Shown: in pieces, positions 8,009-14,526 of the stretch | Position numbering within the stretch: the first letter of the stretch is position 1 | How the letters are laid out: every line of letters begins with the position of its first letter | IMG/VR virus record: IMGVR_UViG_3300033388_002556 | Location: 1-40,989 of that record | Strand: one strand, 5' to 3' | DNA length: 40,989 nucleotides | Source: a virus | Translations under genes and position numbers: made by a program | Notes under the pieces: generated by a model | The model's input: only the letters and a program-made list of their open reading frames with translations | What the model was told of the DNA's origin: nothing | Database searches by the model: none

Positions 8009-8302
8009 ATGCCAATAAATTATAAAGATTATCCGGAAAATTGGAAGGAAATTTCTAAATATATTCGATTTGTAAGAGCAAAAAATAAATGTGAATTTTG
8101 TGGAGCCGAAAATTATAAGCCCCATCCGGTAACTGGATCAAAAGTGGTTTTGACTGTTGCTCATTTAGATCATATAAAAAAAAATGTAAACCCTGACAAC
8201 TTAAAAGCGCTCTGTCAAAGGTGCCATTTAAATTATGATAGAAAACGTCATCGATTAAATAGATGGAATAACAGAAATAAAAATCAAGGTTTATTATTTT
8301 AA
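8009..8302 (+). CDS. HNH endonuclease
   Basis: A 97-residue protein with a complete HNH domain: zinc ligands C28/C31 (CEFC) and C69/C72 (CQRCH), the catalytic VAHLDHI at 50-56, N64 in VNPDNLKAL, and a closing His. Free-standing HNH proteins in phages act as homing nucleases or as terminase partners. This one sits two bases behind the primase-helicase and far from terminase, so a replication or homing role is as likely as packaging. Confidence 0.85.
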   Translation: MPINYKDYPENWKEISKYIRFVRAKNKCEFCGAENYKPHPVTGSKVVLTVAHLDHIKKNVNPDNLKALCQRCHLNYDRKRHRLNRWNNRNKNQGLLF

Positions 8303-8318
8303 AAAAACGGAGGCCAAA

Positions 8319-8501
8319 ATGTCAGATTTTGAATGTATAAATGGTCACCTTGTCCCGGCTAGTAGTCTTAGGTGTCCAAAATGTGGATCGTTGATCGACA
8401 AAATGGATGGAATGAAAAAAAAAGAATTAGAAATTTATGAGGTGAGAACATGCCGAAAAGACCAGCAATCCGTTTCACGGTTGACCCGGAAAAAAAAATA
8501 G
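8319..8501 (+). CDS. Small zinc-ribbon protein
   Basis: A 60-residue protein with two cysteines in a C-x2-C knuckle (LRCPKCGSL) and an earlier C-x2-G-H (CINGHLV) that could complete the site. A good GGAGG precedes the ATG. Its end overlaps the next gene by 52 bases in another frame, so the basic tail may be a by-product of that overlap. Function unknown. Confidence 0.5.
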   Translation: MSDFECINGHLVPASSLRCPKCGSLIDKMDGMKKKELEIYEVRTCRKDQQSVSRLTRKKK

Positions 8502-8659
8502 AGGTCGAACATTATGCAAGAATAAAAGGATTTGATAATCCTTCTAATCTTGCTAGAATGGCCCTGTTTGTGTATATGAGAAAAAACCCGTTAAAAGGTA
8601 TTGAAGTAAATATAAGACCCGTCGGCGATACGGGCGCAGGGGCTAAGAAAGATTTATAA
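8450..8659 (+). CDS. Possible ribbon-helix-helix small DNA-binding protein
   Basis: A 69-residue protein: a short strand (AIRFTVDPE) followed by two helices (KIEVEHYARIKGF and PSNLARMALFVYMRK), the arrangement of ribbon-helix-helix regulators. A strong GAGGTGAGAAC stands before the ATG. It lies just upstream of the cytosine methyltransferase and could regulate early genes. The assignment rests on secondary-structure pattern only. Confidence 0.55.
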   Translation: MPKRPAIRFTVDPEKKIEVEHYARIKGFDNPSNLARMALFVYMRKNPLKGIEVNIRPVGDTGAGAKKDL

Positions 8660-8662
8660 TAT

Positions 8663-9451
8663 ATGTCAGATGTAAATTACATAGATTTATTTTCCGGAAT
8701 AGGGGGCTTTTCACTCGGCGCATATTGGGCCGGGATGAAATTCAAAAATCATTATTTTAGTGAAGTGGATAAATATTGTATAGAACTATATCAAAAAAGA
8801 TTTCCTGATGCAATACCGTTGGGAGATATTACAAAAATTAATACTGAGGAGTTGAAACGATATGGAAAAAATTGGATTATTACAGGCGGATTCCCATGTC
8901 AAGACATCTCAATCGCCGGAAAAGGGGCAGGAATTATCGGAAAAAGGTCTGGCCTTTGGTTTGAATATTGGAGAATTATTAGAGATTTACGACCACGATT
9001 CGCAATCATGGAAAATGTCGGGATGCTTGTTCATAGGGGATTACGCGAAGTCTTGGGAAGTCTTGCTGAAATCGGGTATAATGCAGAATGGACAACTTTT
9101 CGAGCTTGTCAAATTGGATTGCCCCATCAACGGGAAAGAGTGTGGATTGTTACCTACCCCGAACGCTCTGCAGGTAATAAGTCAATGGGCAAGCGCGGAA
9201 TATCTTTTAAAAAACAACGGTGTGCGGGATTCAGGGGTCAAAGTTGGGAGCAATTTGAGCTGGTTACTGAGCAAATGGCACCTTCAAAATGGCGGGTCAA
9301 GGGAGAAAATTATTCCAGACCCTTGCTTGTCAGAAACGATGATGGGTTACCCAATAGGATGGACCGACTTAAAGGACTCGGAAATGCAATTGTCCCTCAA
9401 ATAGCACAATTATTATTTGAACAAATAAAACCTTACTTACAGGAGGCTTAA
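8663..9451 (+). CDS. DNA (cytosine-5) methyltransferase
   Basis: A 262-residue enzyme with the ordered C5-methyltransferase motifs: I (DLFSGIGGFSLG, 8-19), IV (GGFPCQDIS with the catalytic Cys79), VI (MENVG, 116-120), VIII (QRERVWIV, 156-163) and X (RLKGLGNAIVPQ from 235). The target-recognition stretch between VIII and X is very short, about 70 residues. It probably protects phage DNA from host enzymes. A 180-codon frame lies wholly inside it in another register (8862-9404). Confidence 0.92.
   Translation: MSDVNYIDLFSGIGGFSLGAYWAGMKFKNHYFSEVDKYCIELYQKRFPDAIPLGDITKINTEELKRYGKNWIITGGFPCQDISIAGKGAGIIGKRSGLWFEYWRIIRDLRPRFAIMENVGMLVHRGLREVLGSLAEIGYNAEWTTFRACQIGLPHQRERVWIVTYPERSAGNKSMGKRGISFKKQRCAGFRGQSWEQFELVTEQMAPSKWRVKGENYSRPLLVRNDDGLPNRMDRLKGLGNAIVPQIAQLLFEQIKPYLQEA
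8862..9404 (+). CDS. Overlapping frame inside the Dcm gene, phage-family-like product
   Basis: This 180-codon frame lies in another register inside the cytosine methyltransferase gene. Its product reads SQSWKMSGCLF, LLKSGIMQNGQLFEL, GLLPTPNAL and finally MGYPIGWTDL...LSLK. That order resembles phage proteins I recall with SWKTSQ...SGMMRNG...LPTP...MGFPxGWTD blocks, which are found beside or joined to Dcm-type enzymes. GAGGAG lies ten bases before the ATG. Either it is a real overlapping gene that adds a target or accessory domain, or the pattern is imprinted by the conserved Dcm codons. Confidence 0.5.
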   Translation: MEKIGLLQADSHVKTSQSPEKGQELSEKGLAFGLNIGELLEIYDHDSQSWKMSGCLFIGDYAKSWEVLLKSGIMQNGQLFELVKLDCPINGKECGLLPTPNALQVISQWASAEYLLKNNGVRDSGVKVGSNLSWLLSKWHLQNGGSREKIIPDPCLSETMMGYPIGWTDLKDSEMQLSLK

Positions 9452-9452
9452 A

Positions 9453-9596
9453 ATGACACTATACGCTATTGATATAATTGTAACAATTATTTTAATAATT
9501 CTTATAATTCGCTTATGTTTTATTTTTCACACTCCAAAAAAAAGGGGTGGGGACGCTGTAAACACTATGACCGGGGAGATGAAGAAAAGAAAATGA
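9453..9596 (+). CDS. Small single-pass membrane protein
   Basis: A 47-codon frame with a strong AGGAGG site directly behind the Dcm stop. Residues 5-25 (AIDIIVTIILIILIIRLCFIF) form one transmembrane helix, followed by a basic, soluble tail. Its TGA overlaps the next ATG at 9593. It is the first of a run of very small membrane or Cys-rich proteins. Role unknown. Confidence 0.6.
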   Translation: MTLYAIDIIVTIILIILIIRLCFIFHTPKKRGGDAVNTMTGEMKKRK

Positions 9597-9733
9597 ATAA
9601 AAAAAATGAGAATACATTTATCAAATATTTAAAATCAAAGATTGGATTTGAATGGCGTGTTTTTCTGCGTGGGTTGTATGACAAAAGCTATAGGAACGCA
9701 AAAAAAAGAGGAAGTAAAAAAGATGAAAATTGA
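9593..9733 (+). CDS. Small basic protein of unknown function
   Basis: A 46-codon frame starting at the ATG that overlaps the previous TGA. The product is basic, with FEWRVFLRGLYDKSYRNAKKR in the middle, which could bind nucleic acid or a membrane face. The last 11 bases overlap the next gene. An in-frame earlier start at 9515 would overlap the membrane protein by 80 bases and is less likely. Confidence 0.45.
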   Translation: MNKKNENTFIKYLKSKIGFEWRVFLRGLYDKSYRNAKKRGSKKDEN

Positions 9734-9869
9734 AGATTTAAAATGTTGCGGGAATTGTGATTGTTTCAACCATGGCAAATATTGTTTTAAAGAAATAAAG
9801 ATTACACATTTTAATAAGTATTGTGACAAATGGAAATATGACGGACTAACACAGGAAGAAAGAAAATGA
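9723..9869 (+). CDS. Small Cys-rich (zinc-type) phage protein
   Basis: A 48-residue protein with CCGNCDCFNHGKYC and later KYCDKW: four to six cysteines and a tryptophan in the arrangement of small phage proteins of the 'CGNC..F...YC...C.KW' type. GAGG lies upstream. Its TGA overlaps the ATG of the following membrane peptide. Likely a one-zinc fold; function unknown. Confidence 0.6.
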   Translation: MKIEDLKCCGNCDCFNHGKYCFKEIKITHFNKYCDKWKYDGLTQEERK

Positions 9870-9958
9870 ATGAGCAATTAAGCAATTTTTTAACCTTTGC
9901 AATATTTATTTGTATATTTGGGATTATATTATATTTAGTTATTAAGGTTTTAAAATGA
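9866..9958 (+). CDS. 30-residue membrane peptide
   Basis: A 30-codon frame coupled by ATGA overlaps at both ends. After a short polar start (MNEQLSN) nearly all of it is one hydrophobic helix (FLTFAIFICIFGIILYLVI) ending in KVLK. Such peptides can act as lysis regulators, superinfection-exclusion peptides or toxins, but nothing in the sequence decides between these. Confidence 0.5.
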   Translation: MNEQLSNFLTFAIFICIFGIILYLVIKVLK

Positions 9959-10035
9959 TAGCACTTCCCTTAATCGCCGGTATTGGTTTTATAATATTTT
10001 TATTATGGGCTATAAAAATAATATGGAGGTCATGA
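9955..10035 (+). CDS. 26-residue membrane peptide
   Basis: A 26-codon frame starting at the ATG overlapping the previous TGA. The sequence is almost entirely hydrophobic (LPLIAGIGFIIFLLWAIKII) and ends WRS. Its last codons include the TGGAGGTCATGAG that serves as ribosome site for the next gene. Support is the overlap and composition; the peptide may matter less than the coupling. Confidence 0.42.
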   Translation: MIALPLIAGIGFIIFLLWAIKIIWRS

Positions 10036-10036
10036 G

Positions 10037-10189
10037 ATGAAAAATATTTTGAGATTTTTGGTTACTGACATGCAGGCTTTTTCTATTGATGTAATAATCT
10101 GGATTGCGCTGATCGGCTTCCTTGTAATAGAAGTTTTATGGATAATTGGTATCGCAAAAAGAATTTATAAATGGATGAAGGATGAATAA
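10037..10189 (+). CDS. Small membrane protein
   Basis: A 50-residue protein with a strong GGAGG site. A short amphipathic start (MKNILRFLVTDMQ) is followed by one long transmembrane helix (DVIIWIALIGFLVIEVLWII) and a basic tail (AKRIYKWMKDE). Its last eight bases overlap the helicase start at 10182. It is the fourth membrane protein in 740 bases. A holin-like role is possible but not shown. Confidence 0.55.
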   Translation: MKNILRFLVTDMQAFSIDVIIWIALIGFLVIEVLWIIGIAKRIYKWMKDE

Positions 10190-11786
10190 AATAGTAGGCC
10201 TCAGAGACTACCAATCAAAAATATATACCGACACTAAAAAAGCGGTTTTTAAAAACCGCTCCGCCTGCATTCAACTTGCAACCGGAGGCGGGAAAACCCC
10301 TGTAATGGCTTCAATGTGCGAATCTGTTTTTAATAAAAAAAAGCGGGCCTGGGTAATTGTTCCACGAAAAGAACTTATGGGACAAACGTCCAAGCATCTA
10401 ATAAAATGGGGTGTCCCCCATGGAGTGATCGATCCAAAGCATAATGAATCCAGGGCTTATCAAATTCATGTCGTAAGTAAAGACACGTTGATCCGTCGCT
10501 ATGAAAAAATAAAAAACTGGCCAGATTTATTATTTTTTGATGAATGTCATTTATATCTCGATAGGCAAAAAGAAATAATTTCACATTTGCCAATAACATC
10601 TAAAATATTGGGAATGACGGCCACGCCCGAGCGACTCGACGGGCGTGGATTATCCACGGAATCCGGGGGCCTTTATGATATATTGATAGAAGGTCCATCA
10701 ATTCCCTGGATGGTGGAACATAATTTTTTATCAGATTTAAAATATTTTTCCCCTCCCCTGGAAGGACTCGCCGATTTAAAACGCCGTGGAACAGATCTCG
10801 ACGAAGAACAGCTTGAAAATTTATTAAAACGGCGTAAAATTTATGGCGAAGTTGTCGGACATTATGAAAAATATGGAAAGGGAAAACCGGCCCTGGGGTT
10901 TTGTCGTTCCGTCAAAGCTGCATATGATATGGCCGAACGGTTCCAGGACAAAGGATTTAATTTCCATTGTATAGAAGGCAAAATGTCCGATAAAAAACGC
11001 CGGGATCTCATTGCGGCGCTTACTGCAGGGACTATTGACGGCTTGACAAATTGCGATATCGCCACATATGGACTTGACATTCCCCGTGTTGAATATGGTT
11101 TTTCCGTGCGCCCCACGCTGTCCAGGGCCCTTTATTTTCAAAAAATAGGTAGAATAATCAGACCGTTTCAAGATGAAATTACCGGATATAAAAAAGAATA
11201 TGCTTTATTTTTCGATCATGTTAATCTAGTCCTAGAACATCAAGAGGAGGACTATCCGGGGATCCCCCCTCATTATGTACCGGAAATAAACTGGAATTTT
11301 CACGGAACTGAAAGGAGAAAACGTAAGAAAAAACAAACTACTGTTAGATCTTGTCCATACCTAGATTTTTTATACTGCGAAAAGCCAACTTGTACAACAT
11401 GCGAACACAATCCAGATAAAACTATCACAGATGCCCGCAGGCCTATGGTAATTATTCCGACTGAATTAGAAGAAAAGATTAAACCGATCCCGCTGGCCAA
11501 CCGTCCCGAGCAAGAAAAAAGAGAGTTCCAAGATAGAATAAACGCGGCTGCAATGGATTATAAAATAAATATGTCCGCCGGCGCAGTCGGCGAGATGTTA
11601 AAAATAGCGGAGGAATGCGGCTATTCTATTTATTGGGTATATCATAGACTTACTGATCTATCACGCCACACAACAAATATTCCTTTACTCGCAGAAATAG
11701 CACGGCAGAAAAATTTCAAGCCCGGATGGGTATATTTCGCAAAGAAAAAAGTTAAATTGAATAACAAAAGGGAGGCAACGGCATGA
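10182..11786 (+). CDS. DEAD/DEAH-type superfamily 2 helicase
   Basis: A 534-residue helicase. Motif I is ATGGGKT at 33-39, motif II DECH at 120-123, motif III TATPERLDG near 146, with C-terminal lobe motifs (GFCRSVKAAYDMAERF, and QKIGRIIRP as motif VI). A Cys cluster (CPYLDFLYCEKPTCTTC) near 388-404 may bind zinc. It resembles the restriction-R/SSL2-like helicases of phages, which often occur with a VRR-NUC nuclease; such a nuclease lies 0.6 kb downstream on the other strand. It probably works in phage replication or recombination. Confidence 0.9.
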   Translation: MNKIVGLRDYQSKIYTDTKKAVFKNRSACIQLATGGGKTPVMASMCESVFNKKKRAWVIVPRKELMGQTSKHLIKWGVPHGVIDPKHNESRAYQIHVVSKDTLIRRYEKIKNWPDLLFFDECHLYLDRQKEIISHLPITSKILGMTATPERLDGRGLSTESGGLYDILIEGPSIPWMVEHNFLSDLKYFSPPLEGLADLKRRGTDLDEEQLENLLKRRKIYGEVVGHYEKYGKGKPALGFCRSVKAAYDMAERFQDKGFNFHCIEGKMSDKKRRDLIAALTAGTIDGLTNCDIATYGLDIPRVEYGFSVRPTLSRALYFQKIGRIIRPFQDEITGYKKEYALFFDHVNLVLEHQEEDYPGIPPHYVPEINWNFHGTERRKRKKKQTTVRSCPYLDFLYCEKPTCTTCEHNPDKTITDARRPMVIIPTELEEKIKPIPLANRPEQEKREFQDRINAAAMDYKINMSAGAVGEMLKIAEECGYSIYWVYHRLTDLSRHTTNIPLLAEIARQKNFKPGWVYFAKKKVKLNNKREATA

Positions 11787-12106
11787 TTAAACCGATATTA
11801 CATTTAAATTTAAAAAAGAAATGGTTTGATATGGTTTTATCCGGAGAAAAAAGAGAAGAGTACAGAGATATATCCGCATATTGGACTAGTATATTTTCAA
11901 GCCATATTTATATAAAAGGAACAAGCTATCATCCAACCGCTGTAATTATTTGCTTTTCGAATGGATATAGAAAAAATAGGAGACAATTTAAAATAAATTG
12001 TACTAGATTAAATGTCGGATGGGGAAAACAAGAATGGGGGGCAAGTCCAGAAAAACAATACTTTATTCTAAGTTTAGGTGAAATCATTCCGGAGGTAACA
12101 CCATGA
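11783..12106 (+). CDS. ASCH-like domain protein
   Basis: A 107-residue protein with LNLKKKWFDMVLSGEKREEYRDISAYW (split here by the helix end near residue 20), the W...I.SGEK..EYR hallmark of ASCH-fold proteins, and a later hydrophobic strand VIICFSNGYR. ASCH proteins bind RNA or modified nucleotides and are common in phages. It overlaps the helicase stop by ATGA and the next ATG in the same way. The substrate is unknown. Confidence 0.7.
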   Translation: MIKPILHLNLKKKWFDMVLSGEKREEYRDISAYWTSIFSSHIYIKGTSYHPTAVIICFSNGYRKNRRQFKINCTRLNVGWGKQEWGASPEKQYFILSLGEIIPEVTP

Positions 12107-12267
12107 ATCAACAACAAATAAAACGAATTCGCCGCATGATAAGCAAGCAAGAAGCCAAAATTAAGGCAAAAGGGTTGCTTGAATTTGTCGCATTTTGTAA
12201 TAAACATAGTTTTTGGGGACGGCTGCGGATCGCATATCGAATATTATTTAAAAAAATTAAGGTTTAA
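12103..12267 (+). CDS. Small basic protein
   Basis: A 54-codon frame with GGAGGTAACACC before its ATG and an ATGA overlap with the ASCH gene. The product is strongly basic (RIRRMISKQEAKIKAKG, then WGRLRIAYRILFKKIKV), so nucleic-acid binding is plausible. No family recognised. Confidence 0.55.
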   Translation: MNQQQIKRIRRMISKQEAKIKAKGLLEFVAFCNKHSFWGRLRIAYRILFKKIKV

Positions 12268-12275
12268 GGGAAAAA

Positions 12276-12449
12276 ATGAACGAAAAAAATCTTGATATAA
12301 ATTCAATAATAATGCAATTAAAATTATGTCAAAAATATTTACATAGCAGGGCTTATTTAAGCGCAGATAGGGAATTGAAATCAGTATTATTTCAACTTCA
12401 AAAAACTATGATTTCAACACCCGGAAATAACCGCCCATTCTTAAAATAA
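12276..12449 (+). CDS. Small protein at the end of the early operon
   Basis: A 57-codon frame with AAGGG upstream. It looks helical (SIIMQLKLCQKYLHSRAY, ELKSVLFQLQKTM). Its last 44 bases overlap, tail to tail, the end of the leftward VRR-NUC gene. No family recognised. Confidence 0.5.
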   Translation: MNEKNLDINSIIMQLKLCQKYLHSRAYLSADRELKSVLFQLQKTMISTPGNNRPFLK

Positions 12450-12753
12450 TTTCCTTAAATTTATTTTGCTTTGCTGATAATTTTCCGGTTGCCTTGACCT
12501 CTTCGCCTGTAAAAATTGCCATTCGCTGGCCAACCATATCGGAGGTTATTTCTATTTCAGTCCACCCGCAAAGGTCGGGCCAGCCTGTTGGGGCTGCGCG
12601 AAGCGGACGCGGATTTTTTAATATTAGCATGTTCCCGGTATGCTTAACAATTTTTCCAACCCAACCCATACCCGCATTGATACGGAACAACCGCTCATTT
12701 TCTTTAAGGTTTAATAATCGATCCTGTATTATGTCACGTTCTTTGTCGGCCAT
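12406..12753 (-). CDS. VRR-NUC domain nuclease
   Basis: A 115-residue protein with the compact VRR-NUC layout of the PD-(D/E)XK fold: E5 in KERDIIQDRLL, GWPD at 57-60, the E-x-K pair (EVK) at 85-87 and KQ near 95-96. These phage nucleases may resolve branched DNA. The open frame extends upstream to 12921, but those codons cover a promoter and the opposite-strand gene, so the ATG at 12753 is the real start. That ATG has no ribosome site and lies six bases behind a -10 box, suggesting a leaderless mRNA. It is the only leftward gene within the early region. Confidence 0.85.
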   Translation of the reverse strand: MADKERDIIQDRLLNLKENERLFRINAGMGWVGKIVKHTGNMLILKNPRPLRAAPTGWPDLCGWTEIEITSDMVGQRMAIFTGEEVKATGKLSAKQNKFKEIILRMGGYFRVLKS

Positions 12754-12759
12754 ACCATT

Positions 12760-12788
12760 AAAATATTTGATAAAAAAATCCCTGTCAA
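12760..12788 (-). promoter_or_regulatory. Sigma70-type promoter for the VRR-NUC gene
   Basis: On the minus strand TTGACA (12788-12783) and TATTTT (12765-12760) are separated by 17 bases. Six bases separate the -10 box from the ATG, so transcription would begin at or next to the start codon. Confidence 0.6.
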
Positions 12789-12800
12789 TTGAATTTTTTC

Positions 12801-12828
12801 TTGACAGAATAGTGTTTATATATATAAT
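12801..12828 (+). promoter_or_regulatory. Sigma70-type promoter for the small genes at 12860-13156
   Basis: TTGACA (12801-12806) and TATAAT (12823-12828), both consensus, are separated by 16 bases within an AT-alternating tract. A GGAGGG ribosome site and the ATG at 12860 follow. It is back to back with the leftward promoter. Confidence 0.75.
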
Positions 12829-12859
12829 GTATATATAATAAATAAATGGAGGGTAACCC

Positions 12860-13021
12860 ATGACAACATTTGTTTGCTCACTAAAAGAAACCGACGTCCA
12901 AAATAATACCGGAAAATTCAAAATCTATATACTAAAAAAATTTACTACCAATACCGGGGCTCGTGTTCTAATCAGAAATTACGGAGAAATAAAAAACGGT
13001 GTACTGAGGTTATTTAACTAA
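12860..13021 (+). CDS. Small protein from its own promoter
   Basis: A 53-residue protein with GGAGGG six bases before the ATG and a consensus promoter 32 bases upstream. The sequence (FKIYILKKF, ARVLIRNYGEIKNGVLRLF) looks like a small beta-rich fold. Being expressed from a strong unregulated-looking promoter, it may be made very early. It touches the next ATG (TAA then ATG). Function unknown. Confidence 0.65.
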   Translation: MTTFVCSLKETDVQNNTGKFKIYILKKFTTNTGARVLIRNYGEIKNGVLRLFN

Positions 13022-13156
13022 ATGCCAAAAATAAAAGAAATCGCCCCATTCACATATACATATAAATGTAAATGCGGCAAAGAAATCACATTATATACGG
13101 ACGAAAAGCCAAAACGATTGACTAAGTGTTTTGATTGTATAGATAAAGATAAATAA
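13022..13156 (+). CDS. Small zinc-ribbon protein
   Basis: A 44-residue protein directly behind the previous stop. It has YKCKCGKEITLY and TKCFDCID: a C-x-C and a C-x2-C pair, enough for one zinc ribbon. It ends three bases from the stop of the converging fibre gene. Probably a small regulator or inhibitor; no family recognised. Confidence 0.6.
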   Translation: MPKIKEIAPFTYTYKCKCGKEITLYTDEKPKRLTKCFDCIDKDK

Positions 13157-13159
13157 TAT

Positions 13160-13792
13160 TTAATCTATGTAACTAATTATCATCCAACCTCTATTATAGG
13201 AAGTAGAATCGTAATCAGTATCGTCAAATGTTTTTGAAGCATATCTTTGTAATCTCACATAAGTTGAATATACTATCCATGAGCCAGCCGCCCCCGTACC
13301 TGAATCAAAATTAAGGTTTATTGACCACGAATCCGTATCCTCCCTAATTAAAACAGCTACAGATCTTATTTTTGTATGAGTCAATCCGTGATTTACGTCT
13401 ACCGTTCCGGTTGAATCCATGTTCCAGTCTCCAATCGGAACAATTATTTTCCTTAAAATATCTCCGTTCACCTCTTCAATTCCAATACCCAATGATCCGT
13501 CGTCTGTTAATACACCATCTTTTATGGTAGTTCCATCAATGGTTACACCGGCCGATCCTGTTTTTTCATCTACCGTGTCGGCTTTTAAATCATTTATTAT
13601 GACTCCATTACTTCCCGTTTTTTCATTTATAACATCAACAGATAGCGTCAACCCGTTTGCCGCGAATAAAGCCGCAAAATTATCGTATAGCCTTTGAAAC
13701 TCCGCATTAAACAAACTTCCAAGCGCAGGCGTCCCGCTTGCCGGTGTTGCCCCATCCTTCCAAGTTCTAGTTTTTACTGGATTATAAGCCAT
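13160..13792 (-). CDS. Tail fibre/appendage protein at the end of the late operon
   Basis: A 210-residue protein. The N-terminus (MAYNPVKTRTWKDGATP) matches the attachment region of tail-associated proteins that follow the baseplate genes. The middle holds repeats of INEKTGSNGVII, VDEKTGSAGVTIDG and IKDG, seen in fibre and structural proteins. The C-terminal part is beta-rich with aromatic residues. Its place directly after the gp48-like protein matches the Mu fibre gene. It may hold the fibre or be the fibre itself. Confidence 0.7.
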   Translation of the reverse strand: MAYNPVKTRTWKDGATPASGTPALGSLFNAEFQRLYDNFAALFAANGLTLSVDVINEKTGSNGVIINDLKADTVDEKTGSAGVTIDGTTIKDGVLTDDGSLGIGIEEVNGDILRKIIVPIGDWNMDSTGTVDVNHGLTHTKIRSVAVLIREDTDSWSINLNFDSGTGAAGSWIVYSTYVRLQRYASKTFDDTDYDSTSYNRGWMIISYID

Positions 13793-14526
13793 TATAAAAC
13801 CTCCCGTGCGTGTCCATTTAAATAATATGTTCCATCAAGCCACCTGGTCCCATCTAGATATGCCGTATAATCATCGACATAAGCACACCATGAATGAAGT
13901 GGCTTGTATTGTAATACTAAATTTTTAAAAGTTTTCCGTTGTTCGTCTGGTATGCCTGCAGGATCAATAGAAATTATTCCATATTCCGGATCAATAATTG
14001 CCGGCCCTCCAATGAAAAAAAACAAAGACCAATAACCGGAATTTGTCGGTATATCATATTCAAATCTTAAATTTGGATTGTTAATAATTAATTCCCCCGT
14101 AAAAGTTGCCGGGTTAACAATCAATAAAGGATCAATTGCCGGATCATTTGGATATACATAAACAAAAAAACCAGCATCCCGCAGTCGCGTTTGTAATGTA
14201 TCATAAGCCCCGGAATTCGTTTTTCTATACTTAAAAACTTTTAATATTGCACGCCTTTCCGCTTCCGTTGATCCATCAACAGGGACAACCCCATAATCTT
14301 TTTCCAAATCTGATAAAACACTTGTCGTGTCTGGATCTCTAATATTCGCTAAACTATTCAAGTCAGATTTTACAGCGTCACTATTATCGCCGATCCCGTC
14401 AAGCAAATGATCATAGTCACTTTCCGGTGCCGGCTCCCATGCGTTCCCGTCTGGCAATAATTCATTTATAATATTTCTGCTTAAATTAGACATACGATGT
14501 ACTTCCATATTTTCCAAGTTCGTCAT
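13792..14526 (-). CDS. Mu gp48-like baseplate/tail protein
   Basis: A 244-residue protein with NIINELLPDGNAWEP near residue 18 and the helical DLNSLANIRDPDTTS block of the gp48 (YmfQ-like) family, which in Mu follows the baseplate J-like protein. It overlaps the J-like gene by 41 bases; a start at the later Met (MSNLSRN) would remove most of this. It should link the baseplate wedge to the fibres. The C-terminus ends with two short DGTRWLDGTYYLNG repeats. Confidence 0.8.
   Translation of the reverse strand: MTNLENMEVHRMSNLSRNIINELLPDGNAWEPAPESDYDHLLDGIGDNSDAVKSDLNSLANIRDPDTTSVLSDLEKDYGVVPVDGSTEAERRAILKVFKYRKTNSGAYDTLQTRLRDAGFFVYVYPNDPAIDPLLIVNPATFTGELIINNPNLRFEYDIPTNSGYWSLFFFIGGPAIIDPEYGIISIDPAGIPDEQRKTFKNLVLQYKPLHSWCAYVDDYTAYLDGTRWLDGTYYLNGHAREVL

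Noticed and set aside
12406-12921. A 171-residue form of the VRR-NUC protein from the upstream start at 12921
   Set aside because: The extra 56 codons cover both promoters and the start of the rightward gene at 12860, and they read as low-complexity YIYIIYI sequence; the nuclease family begins near the Met at 12753.
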